A stretch of DNA of 64,000 bases from CAIQJJ01 sp964606085 (GTDB lineage Bacteria; Chloroflexota; Anaerolineae; Anaerolineales; UBA4823): positions 25,351-89,350 of the forward strand of contig CAZSFD010000009.1 in the NCBI GenBank assembly GCA_964606085.1, read 5' to 3'. Shown in pieces: positions 24,043-31,727 of the stretch (its first letter is position 1; every line of letters begins with the position of its first letter). The notes beneath the pieces are model-generated. The model was not told where the DNA came from, did not search any database, and worked only from the letters and a program-made list of their open reading frames with translations. Both the position numbers and the translations under genes were made by a program.

Positions 24043-25893
24043 CTAATTCTTGCTAATGACTCCCGCGATATCCTGTTCCAGTTCGGTTTCGATGCGGGTT
24101 TGGATGTCGTAGATGCGACGGTACATGCCTTCTTGCGCCACCAGTTCGTCGTGGGTGCCCATCTGGATGATGTGACCCTTATCGAGGACGAGGATCAGGT
24201 CGGCATCCATCACGCTTTGGATGCGGTGGGCGATGATGAAGGTGGTGCGGTTTTCCATCAGTTCGTCGAGTGCGCCGCGGATGCAGGCTTCGGTCTCGGT
24301 GTCTACCGAGGAGGTCGAGTCATCCAGGATCAGGATGGGCGGGTTCTTGAGCAGGGTGCGGGCAATCGCCACGCGCTGCTTCTGGCCGCCAGAGAGCGTC
24401 ACGCCCTTCTCGCCGACCAGGGTGTCGTAGCCTTCGCGGAAGCCGGCGATCACATCGTGAATGGCGGCGGCCTGGGCGGCGGCCTCCACTTCGGCTTGCG
24501 GCACGTCGCGCCCCACGCCGTAGGTGATGTTTTCACGGATCGAGCGCGAGAACAGGAAGGGTTCCTGCTCGACGATGCCAACCTGGTTTCTCATGTACTG
24601 CCGGGCGTACGCTTTCAATTCGACGCCATCCAGCAGCACGCGGCCCTCGGTGTAATCGTAGAAACGCGGCAGCAGGTTGACCAGCGAGGTCTTGCCCGAC
24701 CCGGTGGAACCGAGCAGCGCCACCGATTGCCCCGGCTTGCACGAGAAGGTGATATTTTTCAGCACAGGCTCGTCGGCTTCGGCGTATTTGAACGAGACAT
24801 TCTCGAAAACGATCTCGCCGCGCGGCTTCTCGCCGGGGATTCGGCCATCGGTCAGCGGTTCTTGCTCGCGCTTGATGATGTCCATCACGCGGTTATACGA
24901 AACCATGCCCGACGACGCCTGCACGATCAGGCGGCCCAGGTTGCGCATCGGCCAGATCAGCCAGCCCAACAGACCCACGTACGAGATATACGCGCCCGGC
25001 GTGATCTCGCCGTTGATCGCCAGGATCGCCGCAAAGGCGAACCCGCCGATCATCTGCAGCGAGCAGACGATGTCGGAGAGCGGCCAAAACAGCGTGTGCA
25101 TCACCGAAAGTTTGCGCCCGAGGGTGAACTTCTTCCAGTTTTCTTTCTCGAACTTGTCAATCTCGTAGGTCTGGCGGGCGAAGGCCTTCACCACGCGCAC
25201 GCCGGTCAGGTTTTCCTGCAGGGTGGTCGAGAGCTTCGCTTCCTGCTCCTGATAGGCTTCGTAGGCTTTGGTGACGATGCGGAAGAAGTAGATCGAAACC
25301 AGCACGATGATCGGCATGGCGATGACGGAGATGAGCGCCAGTTTCAGGTTGAAGAGCGCCATAGCGGTGAAATTGATCACGAAGATCACGGCCACGCGCC
25401 AGATGCCAATGGACTGGTCGGCGATGAAGCGGCGCACGGCATCCACGTCGGATGTGCTGCGTTCAATCAGTTCGCCGGTGGGGGTTTTGTCGTGATAGCT
25501 GAACGGCTGACGCTGGGTGTGGTCGAAGACGAAATTGCGCAGCCGGCGGGTCACGCCTTCCGATGTGTAGGCCGAGAGCTGACCGCTGAAGAAGCTCATC
25601 AGCCCTTCGACCAGGGCCAGGCCCAACAGTCCCAGCGCAAACAGCCCGGCCACGCGGCTGAACTGCTCCACCAGGGTTGTGGCCGGATCGTGAGCAAGCA
25701 GCGCATCGGCGAAGCGGCCCATCAGCAGGGTGTTGCCGGTGCGGGCCAGCGAAGCGACGGTCAGGGCCAGCGCCGCGCCCAGGTAGGGCCAGCGGAAACC
25801 CGTCATCATGCGCCACAGGCCCACCAGCCGGAATTTGGCGATGGCTTTGCGGAAGTCATATTCGTGCGGAAAGGGGGTGGTGAGTGGGGTCAT
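24043..25893 (-). CDS. ABC exporter half-transporter, degenerate ATPase site
   Basis: 616 residues from ATG 25893 (GGAG 5 nt upstream). The frame extends to 25998, but that part is an ATTCG repeat. Six-helix domain, then Walker A LLGSTGSGKTSL, signature VTLSGGQKQRVAIARTLL, Walker B LILDDSTSSVD and H-loop FIIAHRIQSVMDAD. The Glu after Walker B is Asp, the mark of the non-catalytic partner in heterodimeric exporters. No C39 peptidase domain is present. Upstream on the same strand lies a separate unit for a 33-residue peptide (26153-26254), a possible but unproven cargo. Confidence 0.92.
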   Translation of the reverse strand: MTPLTTPFPHEYDFRKAIAKFRLVGLWRMMTGFRWPYLGAALALTVASLARTGNTLLMGRFADALLAHDPATTLVEQFSRVAGLFALGLLGLALVEGLMSFFSGQLSAYTSEGVTRRLRNFVFDHTQRQPFSYHDKTPTGELIERSTSDVDAVRRFIADQSIGIWRVAVIFVINFTAMALFNLKLALISVIAMPIIVLVSIYFFRIVTKAYEAYQEQEAKLSTTLQENLTGVRVVKAFARQTYEIDKFEKENWKKFTLGRKLSVMHTLFWPLSDIVCSLQMIGGFAFAAILAINGEITPGAYISYVGLLGWLIWPMRNLGRLIVQASSGMVSYNRVMDIIKREQEPLTDGRIPGEKPRGEIVFENVSFKYAEADEPVLKNITFSCKPGQSVALLGSTGSGKTSLVNLLPRFYDYTEGRVLLDGVELKAYARQYMRNQVGIVEQEPFLFSRSIRENITYGVGRDVPQAEVEAAAQAAAIHDVIAGFREGYDTLVGEKGVTLSGGQKQRVAIARTLLKNPPILILDDSTSSVDTETEACIRGALDELMENRTTFIIAHRIQSVMDADLILVLDKGHIIQMGTHDELVAQEGMYRRIYDIQTRIETELEQDIAGVISKN

Positions 25894-25920
25894 AAAGGCT
25901 CCGGGGGGAAAGTTACTTGT

Positions 25921-25995
25921 TGCTCGATATTCGATACTCGACAATTCGTAATTCGATAGTGTTTTGCTAATGCCGAATGACGAATTATCGAATAA
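25921..25995. repeat. ATTCG-word palindromic spacer
   Basis: CTCGATATTCGATACTCG on the left and variants of CGAATGACGAATTATCGAATAAC on the right, upstream of the exporter ATG at 25893. Translating through it gives the implausible N-terminal extension rejected for that gene. Confidence 0.55.
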
Positions 25996-26044
25996 CAAAG
26001 GATCAGATGGCTTGAATCAATGCGGTATCCGGCCAAAATGTGAC

Positions 26045-26128
26045 AAAAAAACGGCCACGATACTTGCACCGTGGCCGCAAAGGGCGAAAAACAAACAAAA
26101 AGGCCACGGGCTTGGGTGCTCCGTGGCC
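26045..26128 (-). terminator. Tandem intrinsic terminators of the small-peptide unit
   Basis: On the minus strand, GGCCACGG...CCGTGGCC (26128-26102) followed by T5, then CGGCCACG...CGTGGCCG (26077-26052) followed by T7. The first hairpin begins 25 nt after the stop codon of the 33-residue ORF. Two strong terminators in a row imply a short abundant transcript insulated from the exporter genes downstream. Confidence 0.85.
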
Positions 26129-26152
26129 GATTTCAATCAAGCGTGAAAACGA

Positions 26153-26254
26153 TCAGCAGGCGGCGAACTGTGCCGCGGCGCACCCCGACAAGGCAAAGAA
26201 AACGTCCTTAAGAGCGCTATCTTTGTGTGGGTTGGAAGAACGAACATTGGCCAT
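26153..26254 (-). CDS. 33-residue Cys-containing peptide, RiPP-precursor-like
   Basis: ATG 26254 with AGGAG about 10 nt upstream. The product opens MANVRSSNPHKDSALKDVFF and closes ALSGCAAAQFAAC: a charged leader-like half, then a small hydrophobic core with Cys25 and a C-terminal Cys33. It has its own consensus promoter (26296-26325) and tandem terminators, which strongly supports a real gene. Size and layout recall precursor peptides of modified or secreted peptides. No modifying enzyme is adjacent, but a heterodimeric ABC exporter follows on the same strand. An in-frame ATG at 26275 lacks a ribosome site. Function unknown. Confidence 0.65.
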   Translation of the reverse strand: MANVRSSNPHKDSALKDVFFALSGCAAAQFAAC

Positions 26255-26295
26255 CTTGCGGGATACTCCTTTCATAGAATTGACAAGCGACGGCG

Positions 26296-26325
26296 AGTGT
26301 ATCACGGGCGTCGAAGTTGTGTCAA
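26296..26325 (-). promoter_or_regulatory. Sigma70-type promoter for the 33-residue peptide
   Basis: On the minus strand TTGACA (26325-26320), 18-nt spacer, TACACT (26301-26296). The -35 is perfect. The expected start near 26289 gives a leader of about 35 nt carrying the AGGAG site. Confidence 0.75.
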
Positions 26326-26337
26326 GATGCGAGATTG

Positions 26338-28854
26338 TCAGACAGTGATTTTCGTCAGAATGGCCAGCGCTTCGCGCTTGCCGCCATAACCGTTTTGGCC
26401 GCCTGGCCCCACGCAGGCCGGGCAGCCATCGGCGCAGGCGCAGGTCGAGACCACTTCTAACGCCCGCTGCACCAGGACGGTGTGTTGCTCAAAAAGCCGG
26501 GCGCTGAAGCCGATGCCGGCGGGGACGAGTTCGTAGATGGCGGCAGCGGGTTGCCCCTCGGCCAATGGCGATTGCGGGTCGGTATGCACGCTCAGATCGC
26601 CGATGTCGCACATCAGAAAGAGCGGGGCCAGTTGCCACAATACATAGCCCAGCCCGGCCAACCCTGAGCGGATGCGCACGGCGGTCTCGGCGCGGCGGTG
26701 ACAGGTCGGGCAGAGGGTGATCAGGTTGGCGGGTGTGTTGGCTTCTTGCGCGGTGGCGAAGGCGCGAAATGGGATTTTGTGATGAACATCGTGGGCGCGG
26801 CCGGCTTCGGGGGCGTTGCACATCTGGCAGGTGTAGCCGTCGCGGGCGCGGATTTGGCGGGCCAGCGCCGGCCAGCCGGGGCCGTAATCGTTGGGGGCGT
26901 TCGACCACAGGCCGTCGGCTTGCAGGGCGGCCACGGTGGTTTCGTCGAGTGTCAGCCAGTAGCCTGCCGTTTGCAGGGTGGTGGGGGGCAGGTCGAGCGG
27001 CTCGAAACCCAGGTTTTCGCGGCTCAGCCAGCGCACACGCCGGAACCCGCTGACCTGGGTGGTGACTTCAATCTCGCCATGGGCCTTTTGGCCGCCAGGC
27101 ACGGGCGTAACGGCCAATTGGTTGAGCAGCGTCAGGGTTGTATCTCGCTTGGGTTCGGTGTAATAGTCGCCGTCGAAGGGCAGCAGGTGGGCGCGGCCGT
27201 TGTCGAGGTCGAGTGTCTCGATGAGATAGGTTTGGCTTTCGTGCAGGTAAACGGCCCCCGGATGCACCATCCACAGAGCGGATTCAAAATCCACCTGGCC
27301 GATGGTGGTTTCGTTGGCCTGTAAGATGATATTTTCAGCCCCGGCGCTGCGCAGCGAAACCCCCTGCGCCGGATACTTCTCAGACATCCAGAAGTATTTC
27401 CGCCCGGAATGGTGCAGTTCGCCTGATTGGCTGAGAAATTCGAGAAACGCTTGCAGGCTTTCGGCGGGCAGGCGGCCAAAGGTTTCACCAGCCTGGAAGG
27501 GCAGTTCGAAGGCGGCGCAGCGCAGGTGGCCGAGCAAAATCAGCAGGTGATCGGGGTTGACGAGCGCCTGTTCGGGCGTGCGCTCGAAGAAGAATTCAGG
27601 ATGTTTGGCGAGATACTGGTCGAGCGGGTTGGCCGAAGCGATCAGCACGGCCAGCGAAGCGGCCGCGCCGCGCCCGGCGCGCCCCATCTGCTGACGGGCG
27701 GAGGCGATGCTGCCGGGGTAGCCCACCAGCAACGCCGCGCCCATCCCGCCGATGTCTATGCCCAGTTCGAGGGCGTTGGTGGCCACCACGGCACGCACGC
27801 TGCCGTCGCGCAAGCCGTGTTCGATTTCACGTCGTTGGGCTGGCAGGTAGCCGGAACGATAGCCACGGATTGTTGAATTTTGATTGTTGATTTCTGATTG
27901 GCGGTCGCGTAAACCGCGCAGGAGCATTTCGACCCCGCGGCGGGATTGGCCGAAAAGGATCGTTTGCACATCGGCGGCGAGCAGGTCGTCGGCCAGGCGG
28001 GTGGCCTCGCTGGCGGCCGAGCGGCGCAGGCCCAGGTCGGGATCCACGATGGGTGGATTGTAGATCAGCAAGTGGCGCGCCCCGCGGGCTGAACCGTCAT
28101 CGTCCACTACCTGCACCGGGCCTTCAACCAGCCATTCGGCCAACTCACCGGGGTTGGCGATGGTGGCCGAGGCGAGGATGAAGTGCGGTTCGGCCCCGTA
28201 ATGCCGGGCCACACGCCGCAGCCGCCGCAGCACGTTGGCCACATGCGAGCCGAACACGCCGCGGTAAGCGTGCAATTCGTCAATGACCACGAAGCGTAAG
28301 TGCTGGAAAAAATCGCTCCAGCGGGTGTGGTGCGGCAGGATGCCGGTGTGCAGCATGTCGGGATTGCTGAGCAGGATGCGGGCGTTGGCGCGGATGGCCG
28401 GGCGCTGGCTGGCGGGGGTGTCGCCGTCGTAGATTGCTGATTTTAGATTGCTGAGTGCTGATTGCGTGGTAAGCAGGTCGTTGAGGGCGGTGCGTTGATC
28501 TTGGGCGAGGGCTTTGGTGGGGAAGAGGTAGAGGGCGCGGGCGGTTTCGTCGCGCAGCAGGGCATCCAGCACGGGCAGGTTGTAGCACAGGGTTTTGCCG
28601 CTGGCGGTGCTGGTGACGACGACGACGTGTTGGCCGGCTTTGGCGTGCAGCCAGGCTTGCTGCTGGTGCGTGTACAGAGCGCTGATGCCCTGGACGCGCA
28701 AAGTTTTAGCCAACACCGGGTGCAGCTCAGGCGGGAACGACTCGAAACGCGCCGGGCGGGCCGGGAGGGTGTTCCAGGCAACCACATTGCCGCCAATATC
28801 GGGATCGGCGCGCCAGCGGGAAAGCAGAGGCAGGAGACGGGGAATGGGGGGCAA
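26338..28854 (-). CDS. DEAD/DEAH helicase of the YprA/MrfA type with an inserted HNH domain
   Basis: 838 residues. Helicase core: YTHQQQAWLHAKAG, Walker A TSTASGKT, DELH box, SATIANPGE and GRAGRG (motif VI). The C-terminal DUF1998-like region ends with a Cys cluster CACADGCPACVG (about 810-825), matching MrfA-type repair helicases. Unusually, about residues 665-725 form an HNH nuclease module: CQMCNAPE, HDVHHKIPF and LCPTCHRR supply zinc knuckles and the catalytic His. Two loops (about 128-141 and 317-331) are encoded by CAATCAGCAATC-type word repeats. Likely DNA repair or defence, nucleic-acid processing otherwise. Confidence 0.85.
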   Translation of the reverse strand: MPPIPRLLPLLSRWRADPDIGGNVVAWNTLPARPARFESFPPELHPVLAKTLRVQGISALYTHQQQAWLHAKAGQHVVVVTSTASGKTLCYNLPVLDALLRDETARALYLFPTKALAQDQRTALNDLLTTQSALSNLKSAIYDGDTPASQRPAIRANARILLSNPDMLHTGILPHHTRWSDFFQHLRFVVIDELHAYRGVFGSHVANVLRRLRRVARHYGAEPHFILASATIANPGELAEWLVEGPVQVVDDDGSARGARHLLIYNPPIVDPDLGLRRSAASEATRLADDLLAADVQTILFGQSRRGVEMLLRGLRDRQSEINNQNSTIRGYRSGYLPAQRREIEHGLRDGSVRAVVATNALELGIDIGGMGAALLVGYPGSIASARQQMGRAGRGAAASLAVLIASANPLDQYLAKHPEFFFERTPEQALVNPDHLLILLGHLRCAAFELPFQAGETFGRLPAESLQAFLEFLSQSGELHHSGRKYFWMSEKYPAQGVSLRSAGAENIILQANETTIGQVDFESALWMVHPGAVYLHESQTYLIETLDLDNGRAHLLPFDGDYYTEPKRDTTLTLLNQLAVTPVPGGQKAHGEIEVTTQVSGFRRVRWLSRENLGFEPLDLPPTTLQTAGYWLTLDETTVAALQADGLWSNAPNDYGPGWPALARQIRARDGYTCQMCNAPEAGRAHDVHHKIPFRAFATAQEANTPANLITLCPTCHRRAETAVRIRSGLAGLGYVLWQLAPLFLMCDIGDLSVHTDPQSPLAEGQPAAAIYELVPAGIGFSARLFEQHTVLVQRALEVVSTCACADGCPACVGPGGQNGYGGKREALAILTKITV

Positions 28855-28862
28855 GGGGCAGG

Positions 28863-29714
28863 TTATTCGAGCGATTTTTTACTGCGCGTTTTTTGCAGTT
28901 GCACCGAGGGGATGCGCTTTTCGAGCAGCGCCAGCGAGATTTCGATGCACTCACGCGCTTCGTCGGCGGTGGTGGTACCGATAGTGACCATGTCTACGTC
29001 GCGGATGGTACTCCAGACGAAGGCCAGGCCCACGGGGGGTAGCAGTTTGCCGGCAGCCAGGGGTTTGATCGTCATCACCGGTTTTTTGGCGTTGCGGATG
29101 ACCTGCATCACCCAGTCGGTTTCCACTTGCAGCAAAAAGCCGGCGGCGTTGTAGAGTTGGATGTACGTTTCTATGTCGGCGTTTTGCTTGTCGGCGTAGA
29201 TGACGGCTTCGGGCATGTGCGTGGAAAGGCCAGGGATCATGCCGCGTTGGCGGATCAGCCTGGCGTACATATCCCAATCGCGGATCACGCCAGCGCGGCG
29301 GTCAATCAGCGCATCGGTCACGGCCTGGTGCGGCAGGCAGAAGGTAGCGCCATAGGCAGCGCACTGATCAAACACGGCTTCGGCGCTGCCGCTGTTGGGG
29401 CCAGCCGCCACGCCGGGGGTGAGATCGAAACCGGGGGTGTAGATGCGGATGATCTTGCGTCCGGCTTTTTGTTCGGCGTCGCGGATGGCATATTCCAGGT
29501 GGTCGTTGAGCGGGCCGAGTACGGCATCAATATCGTATTCCAGGAAAGCCTCCAGCACGGCAGCGATGCGCTCACGCGTTTGCAAATCGCGGATGAATTT
29601 GTCTTTGGCCAGGCTGGTATGTGAATAGCCCAGGAACCAGTTGGTGCCGATCAGCAGCCGCGGCAACGACACGCCGCCAACTACGGTACGCGGAAACAGG
29701 GGAGTGGTTGACAT
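28863..29714 (-). CDS. Uncharacterised TIM-barrel-like protein
   Basis: 283 residues. Opens TVVGGVSLPRLLIGTNWFLG, resembling the first strand of aldo/keto reductase-like barrels, and alternates beta strands and helices throughout (IDAVLGPLND, RIYTPGFDLTPGVAAGPNSG, MTIKPLAAGKLLPP, VDMVTIGTTTADEA). The final segment is like the phosphate-binding end of a TIM barrel. No AKR catalytic tetrad can be picked out. It lies 8 nt upstream of the helicase gene on the same strand. I do not recognise a specific enzyme. Confidence 0.6.
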   Translation of the reverse strand: MSTTPLFPRTVVGGVSLPRLLIGTNWFLGYSHTSLAKDKFIRDLQTRERIAAVLEAFLEYDIDAVLGPLNDHLEYAIRDAEQKAGRKIIRIYTPGFDLTPGVAAGPNSGSAEAVFDQCAAYGATFCLPHQAVTDALIDRRAGVIRDWDMYARLIRQRGMIPGLSTHMPEAVIYADKQNADIETYIQLYNAAGFLLQVETDWVMQVIRNAKKPVMTIKPLAAGKLLPPVGLAFVWSTIRDVDMVTIGTTTADEARECIEISLALLEKRIPSVQLQKTRSKKSLE

Positions 29715-29825
29715 ATTTTTACCTCACAAGGGAAATGGGGGAAATCACAGACGTGTGTGTATTAAATCAAGAAATCGAGCGAAGTGCAATGGGTAGAAAA
29801 TAGCCAAATAAAAATAGCAATTTTA

Positions 29826-29856
29826 ATTTGACCATTATCAAATGACAAAGTAAAAT
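29826..29856 (+). promoter_or_regulatory. Promoter with ArsR-type dyad for the 29887 operon
   Basis: TTGACC (29828-29833), 17-nt spacer, TAAAAT (29851-29856). The dyad ATTTGA-ccatta-TCAAAT (29826-29843) covers the -35. Autorepression by the ArsR-like protein encoded at 30128 is the natural guess. Confidence 0.65.
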
Positions 29857-29886
29857 CTAATTACACAAGAAACAAAGGAGTAGTGT

Positions 29887-30135
29887 ATGCAACCTGAATT
29901 TGAAGCCATCCTGGCTTCCGACTTGCCCGATGTCGAAAAACTGAGCCGGGCCTACCAGTTTATTCTGGACGATCAAATGGCTTATGGCCGGCGCGAGATC
30001 GAATTGCAAAAAGCGCTTGGCGATGAAGAAGCGCTGATTAAAGAGAAGATCAAACTGGGCGTGATGGAATATACCCACGGGATTTTTGCCTATTGTTACC
30101 TGCGCGTCACCGGAAAGAAGCTCAGCCATGAGTAA
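29887..30135 (+). CDS. Small uncharacterised helical protein
   Basis: 82 residues, mostly helical: PDVEKLSRAYQFILDDQMAYGRREIELQKALGDEEALIKEKIK. No signal peptide or membrane helix. AAAGGAG lies 7 nt before the ATG. It overlaps the ArsR-type regulator by 8 nt and so is the first gene of a three-gene unit with regulator and acetyltransferase. Function not recognised. Confidence 0.7.
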   Translation: MQPEFEAILASDLPDVEKLSRAYQFILDDQMAYGRREIELQKALGDEEALIKEKIKLGVMEYTHGIFAYCYLRVTGKKLSHE

Positions 30136-30694
30136 CCCCGCCAGCATCTCCCTCGAAAAACGCGCCGAACTGTTCAAGGCCCTCGGCCATCCTGTACGCC
30201 TGCTGATCCTGAACCTGATCAAGGTCAGGCCGCGCCACGGCGAGGAACTCGGGTTGATCCTTTCGCTTAACCCGGCCACCGTTTCCCATCACCTGACGCT
30301 GCTGACCAATGCCGGGCTGTTGAGCGCCCAGAAGGATCAGTATTACCAGACCTACTCGCTGGTCAGCCCGCTGCTGCAACAACCGCTCGGCGAGTTGATC
30401 TTCATGCCACAACCAGAACTGCCCGACACGGTAGAAGAAGACGCCTATCGCAAAAAGGTGCTGGACACGTTCTTCCGCTATGGACGGCTGGTCAAAATTC
30501 CCGCTCAACTCAAAAAACGCCAGGTCATCCTCGAAAAAATAGCCGAATCGTTTGAACCTGACCAGGAATATCCGGAGCGCGAAGTCAACATCATCCTGCT
30601 CGACTTCCACGACGATGTCGCCACCCTGCGCCGCGGCCTGATCGAAACCGACCTGCTGACGCGCCACGACAACATTTACCAAAGGAAAATCTGA
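30128..30694 (+). CDS. ArsR-family regulator with DUF2087 domain
   Basis: 188 residues. Winged helix (about 8-85): LFKALGHPVRLLILNLI, EELGLILSLNPATVSHHLTLLTNAGLLS. The C-terminal ~80 residues (KKVLDTFFRYGRLVKIPAQLKKRQVILEKI...YPEREVNIIL) match DUF2087, which is common on ArsR-like and stand-alone proteins. No metal-binding Cys pair is seen, so the signal is not obviously a metal. ATG 30128 overlaps the stop of the preceding gene. It probably controls its own operon through the dyad at 29826-29843. Confidence 0.88.
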   Translation: MSNPASISLEKRAELFKALGHPVRLLILNLIKVRPRHGEELGLILSLNPATVSHHLTLLTNAGLLSAQKDQYYQTYSLVSPLLQQPLGELIFMPQPELPDTVEEDAYRKKVLDTFFRYGRLVKIPAQLKKRQVILEKIAESFEPDQEYPEREVNIILLDFHDDVATLRRGLIETDLLTRHDNIYQRKI

Positions 30695-30696
30695 CC

Positions 30697-31566
30697 ATGC
30701 AAACACTCGCCCAATCCCAATTTTCAAATGTCTACCCGCTGTTTCAATGCCTGGCGTCAACACAGCCCATGTGCGCCTCCGTGTTGGCAGGCATCTACCC
30801 CGGCAAGGTGTTCGTAGATGACCTGGCCGCGCCACGCTCGGCTCTGCTGATCACCTTTATCGAAAGCGAAGCGCACGGCGTGTGGGGCTTTCTGGCCGGC
30901 GATCCGGCCAACCCAGCCTTCAACCAGGCGGTCAACTCGGCCATCTTCGCCCGCCAGGTTGTCCCCGCCGAAGCCCCTGTGCTGTTTTTGACCTGCGACC
31001 CCGATGATTGGGGCGGTCAGATGGAGGCGGTGCTGGCCCCACGCCCACCGATCTGGATGGCGCGCTATCATTTCCTCGCCCGCCAGGTGCACTTCGATTG
31101 GCGCGCCGCCCTGCCGCCAGGCTTCACCGTCGAACGCATCTCCGCCGAATTACCCCAAATCCCTGGCCTGCAACTGCCCGACGATGTAGCCGCCACGCTT
31201 GCCAAATGGCAGGCTGCCGCCGACCCGCGCTTTGCCGATTTCGGCTTCGTCACGATAGATCGCAGCGGGGCGCAGCCGGCCATTGCCAGTTGGGCGACGG
31301 TAGATTTTATCGCTGGCGGCGCCGGCGACCTGGGTTTCTTTACCCAGGATGACTATCGCCGCCGCAGCCTGGGCACCATCGCCGTCTCGGCTGCGCTCGA
31401 ACACGGCTTCGCCAAGGGCCTGCACCAGGTCAACTGGACGTGCGACGCCGACAACCCCGGTTCGATCCGCACCGCCGAAAAGCTCGGCCTGCAGCGCATC
31501 GCCGATTACCACATGGCGGTGCTGATCATGGATGAGCAGCGCCACGCGGCATTTTTCAATTCCTGA
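30697..31566 (+). CDS. GNAT-family N-acetyltransferase
   Basis: 289 residues. The C-terminal half holds the GNAT fold: DLGFFTQDDYRRRSLGTIAVSAALEH (acetyl-CoA loop R-R-x-S-L-G-T) and NWTCDADNPGSIRTAEKLGL. The N-terminal half resembles the GNAT-like extension of the acetyltransferase 15 (YjdJ/Eis-like) group. Starts 2 nt after the ArsR gene stop, third gene of that operon. Substrate unknown. Detoxification of an inducer sensed by the regulator is plausible. Confidence 0.8.
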   Translation: MQTLAQSQFSNVYPLFQCLASTQPMCASVLAGIYPGKVFVDDLAAPRSALLITFIESEAHGVWGFLAGDPANPAFNQAVNSAIFARQVVPAEAPVLFLTCDPDDWGGQMEAVLAPRPPIWMARYHFLARQVHFDWRAALPPGFTVERISAELPQIPGLQLPDDVAATLAKWQAAADPRFADFGFVTIDRSGAQPAIASWATVDFIAGGAGDLGFFTQDDYRRRSLGTIAVSAALEHGFAKGLHQVNWTCDADNPGSIRTAEKLGLQRIADYHMAVLIMDEQRHAAFFNS

Positions 31567-31727
31567 GTTGAAGTCGCATAGGGCAAAATAAATCGGGAGA
31601 ATTTCATTGGATAGGTGAGATTCGTCAGGCTTGCTTTTCCATCCATAGTGGCGCATAATAGATTTGTCGTTGCGGGGGGGACTCAATATCCCCAATCAAA
31701 AACCATTCAACCCAATATGGAGGCAAT

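Noticed and set aside
22636..25959. A 1107-codon open frame on the plus strand opposite both ABC exporter genes
   Set aside because: It is the mirror of two well-recognised genes and arises from their GC-rich third positions. Its translation is His/Gly/Asp-rich low-complexity and crosses the gene boundary and a repeat.
25894..25998. N-terminal extension of the exporter gene from ATG 25998
   Set aside because: It reads through an ATTCG repeat, while ATG 25893 has a proper GGAG site.
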